From: Alphaproteobacteria bacterium
GTDB taxonomy: Bacteria > Pseudomonadota > Alphaproteobacteria > RF32 > CAG-239
Length of the DNA stretch: 8,582 bases
NCBI GenBank assembly: GCA_017479785.1
Contig: JAFVBT010000042.1
Location: 1-8,582 of the forward strand
Direction: 5' to 3'
Each line of letters opens with the position of its first letter. Within the stretch, counting starts at the first letter, position 1. Under the pieces are notes generated by a model, which saw only the letters and a program-made list of their open reading frames with translations, had not been told where the DNA came from and did no database searches. The translations under genes and the position numbers were made by a program. This document shows positions 7,655 through 8,582 of the stretch, one piece after another.

Positions 7655-7655
7655 G

Positions 7656-7684
7656 TTGACAAAAAGAGAGAATACAGTTACAAT
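7656..7684 (+). promoter_or_regulatory. Near-consensus sigma70 promoter downstream of the DUF192 terminator
   Basis: A perfect TTGACA (7656-7661), a 17-base spacer and TACAAT (7679-7684, five of six) make this the best sigma70 match in the window. It begins two bases after the T-run of the preceding terminator. The start point would be near 7691, about 120 bases upstream of the next start codon, so the transcript has a long leader. Confidence 0.7.
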
Positions 7685-7813
7685 GAAATTGATATAAAAT
7701 ACAGATTATGTTTTAAGGATTTAGATAAAGACTTAATAGTTGTCAGCCTCGGTCGATAATGAACGCATAAACTGTCTTGTTTTTGATTTTATTAACATTA
7801 AAAATAATAAGTT
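7685..7813 (+). other. Long AT-rich leader before the small membrane protein gene
   Basis: These roughly 130 bases separate the strong promoter from the ATG at 7814. I found no convincing hairpin, terminator, known riboswitch core or leader peptide. An AAGGA at 7715-7719 is not followed by a usable start codon. The leader may be a structured regulator or a small RNA overlapping the gene, but nothing here proves either. Confidence 0.35.
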
Positions 7814-8134
7814 ATGAAAAAAATTATTCTCAGCCTCATTTTCGGGGCTATTGTGCCATCAATTTTTGCGGCACTAATTTTCGCTGACCTCGGGTTCAGT
7901 GATATCTGCGTTACGGCATGTGGCGCAGTAATGAACACCTTTGTCTTCTTCAATTGGACAAAGGGAATACTGCGATGCACACGGAAGTGCGCTGCTTTTG
8001 CAGCCATCTGGTTGTGCATCATTGTGGCCGGAAACTTTATAGTTACCGGTCAGGCCACAACAATGATAGGCTTTCCAATAATATATTGGGCAGCCGTTGT
8101 GGCAATAAGCAAAAGAGGGGTTGCAAAGTGTTGA
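7814..8134 (+). CDS. Small cysteine-rich membrane protein, no recognised family
   Basis: I do not recognise this 106-residue protein. It reads as four membrane segments (about 4-24, 29-47, 58-78 and 81-98) with a short basic loop (TKGILRCTRKC, 49-59) between the second and third. Six cysteines are present (32, 36, 55, 59, 68, 106), including two C-x3-C pairs: one in the second helix and one in the basic loop. The KK after the first Met fits a membrane start, but no Shine-Dalgarno site precedes the ATG, only AT-rich sequence. Codon use differs from the neighbours: 6 of 16 Ile codons are ATA and 3 of 8 Gly codons are GGG, against 2 ATA and no GGG in the DUF192 gene. A strong promoter lies upstream and a terminator just downstream, which supports a real transcribed gene. 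Transfer from another lineage is possible. Confidence that it is coding is moderate. Confidence 0.6.
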   Translation: MKKIILSLIFGAIVPSIFAALIFADLGFSDICVTACGAVMNTFVFFNWTKGILRCTRKCAAFAAIWLCIIVAGNFIVTGQATTMIGFPIIYWAAVVAISKRGVAKC

Positions 8135-8164
8135 TGAGCGATGTTGACAACTATTAAAAAAAAT

Positions 8165-8212
8165 AGGCTCCCTGTTTTTCCTTAACCGGAAAGACAGGGC
8201 GCTTGTTTTTTA
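8165..8212 (+). terminator. Strong intrinsic terminator, probably bidirectional
   Basis: CCCTGTTTTTCC (8170-8181) pairs with GGAAAGACAGGG (8188-8199) with one G-U wobble around a 6-base loop. The outer bases GC/GC extend the stem after one mismatch. A T-rich tract follows on the + strand (8203-8212), and eight A at 8156-8163 give the matching T-run for the other strand. It closes the small membrane protein unit, 30 bases after its stop. Confidence 0.9.
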
Positions 8213-8251
8213 AATGCTTTATTTTCCACCATTCAAAATTTGATTTTTCTT

Positions 8252-8288
8252 GTCATTGCAAAGAGCCTATAGGCGACGCGGCAATCTC
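8252..8288 (+). repeat. Palindromic GTCAT...ATCTC element, copy A
   Basis: The 37-base unit begins GTCATTGC and ends GCAATCTC. ATTGC (8255-8259) pairs with GCAAT (8281-8285), and a perfect inner palindrome GCCTATAGGC sits at 8265-8274. It has the same edges and length as copy B. Confidence 0.75.
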
Positions 8289-8318
8289 CCAAAACAGGCA
8301 CCGGTGAAAAGTGTTACT

Positions 8319-8355
8319 GTCATTCTTCACCGAGCGAAGCGAGGGGGAGAATCTC
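8319..8355 (+). repeat. Palindromic GTCAT...ATCTC element, copy B
   Basis: The 37-base unit begins GTCATTCT and ends AGAATCTC. ATTCT (8322-8326) pairs with AGAAT (8348-8352). The inner part contains GAGCGAAGCGAG flanked by imperfectly paired C-rich and G-rich arms. Confidence 0.75.
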
Positions 8356-8419
8356 CATCAACCGGCACCGTATGTAATATTGCATCATTATTAATTAACT
8401 CTGGTGCACAGCGACGGTA

Positions 8420-8450
8420 GAGATCCTCGCCCCTTCGGGGCAAGGATGAC
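8420..8450 (-). repeat. Palindromic GTCAT...ATCTC element, copy C, inverted
   Basis: Read on the minus strand, this 31-base unit begins GTCATCCT and ends AGGATCTC. The hairpin pairs ATCCTCGCCCC (8423-8433) with GGGGCAAGGAT (8437-8447) around a TTC loop with a single mismatch. It is the shortest and best-paired of the three copies. No T-run follows on either strand, so it is not a standard terminator. Confidence 0.75.
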
Positions 8451-8582
8451 GCAGAAAAATACAACCGACACTGAATCTCAAAAACTCGGATAGCGAGGTA
8501 AATACGAAGGGGGATTTTAACGACGTGTACAAAGTGCTACAAGAAACGGACAGCAAAGGCAACCGGCACGGCTTATGAGGAA

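Larger units (their letters stand above)
8213..8582. other. Repeat-bearing region with no confident gene
   Basis: No open frame with a start codon, ribosome site and recognisable product is seen in these 370 bases. The stretch contains three palindromic elements (annotated separately) and scattered related words such as CAACCGGCAC (near 8358 and 8560) and the palindrome CACCGGTG (8299-8306). A small hairpin CTCG-GATAG-CGAG lies at 8485-8497. A frame without an ATG, open from 8450 to a TGA at 8576-8578, ends in protein-like sequence (GDFNDVYKVLQETDSKGN then RHGL) and may be a decayed coding remnant. No tRNA or rRNA signature was found. Confidence 0.6.

Noticed and set aside
7685..7813. Known riboswitch or attenuator in the long leader
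   Set aside because: No recognisable conserved core, alternative hairpin pair or leader peptide rich in one amino acid could be found by eye.
8134..8157. Seven-codon ATG frame overlapping the stop of the small membrane protein (TGATG)
   Set aside because: The arrangement mimics translational coupling, but seven codons before a stop and a terminator are too little to support a gene.
8252..8450. CRISPR array as an explanation for the repeated units
   Set aside because: There are only three units, in mixed orientation, with unequal spacing, variable stems and no cas genes nearby.
8420..8450. Copy C hairpin as an intrinsic terminator
   Set aside because: The stem is strong but no run of T follows on either strand, and the edges match the repeat family.

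Overview
The window carries a chromosomal, housekeeping-type segment followed by a small accessory tail. The ParC, RecO and KdsA proteins all look alphaproteobacterial: ParC has the alphaproteobacterial C-terminal wording, RecO has a CAVTG...SPKTGRAV block, and KdsA has the rhizobial-type IAGPCQIES and SDGPN motifs. Base composition is AT-leaning. KdsA and PagP together imply a Gram-negative cell with Kdo-containing lipopolysaccharide. A gut-associated or host-associated AT-leaning alphaproteobacterial lineage is a reasonable inference, but the sequence does not prove it.

Region 1 (119-6967, all leftward) is a six-gene cluster read in the order recJ, DUF502 membrane protein, pagP, kdsA, recO, parC. 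The gaps are 0, 2, 14, 29 and 9 bases, and several Shine-Dalgarno sites lie inside the end of the preceding gene, so this is very likely one operon. A sigma70-type promoter sits just upstream of recJ (about 6999-7027). The cluster mixes recombination and repair (RecJ exonuclease, RecO mediator), chromosome decatenation (ParC) and envelope/LPS work (KdsA makes Kdo-8-phosphate, PagP palmitoylates lipid A, DUF502 is an inner-membrane protein of unknown role).

Region 2 (7066-7654, rightward) is a single-gene unit with its own promoter, a good ribosome binding site, a DUF192 lipoprotein and a clear intrinsic terminator. It diverges from the operon across a 156-base intergenic region.

Region 3 (7656-8212) starts with a near-consensus promoter placed directly after that terminator. 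A leader of roughly 120 bases follows, then an unrecognised four-helix, cysteine-rich small membrane protein whose codon use differs from its neighbours, and a strong bidirectional terminator. Region 4 (8213-8582) has no confident gene but holds three copies of a palindromic element with GTCAT and ATCTC edges. The stems of these copies differ in sequence yet stay paired.

The most interesting points are a full-length PagP in an apparently alphaproteobacterial LPS/repair operon with a changed acyl-chain 'ruler' residue, the covarying palindromic repeats, and the orphan membrane gene with its long leader. I see no new multi-gene defence or mobile system in this window.
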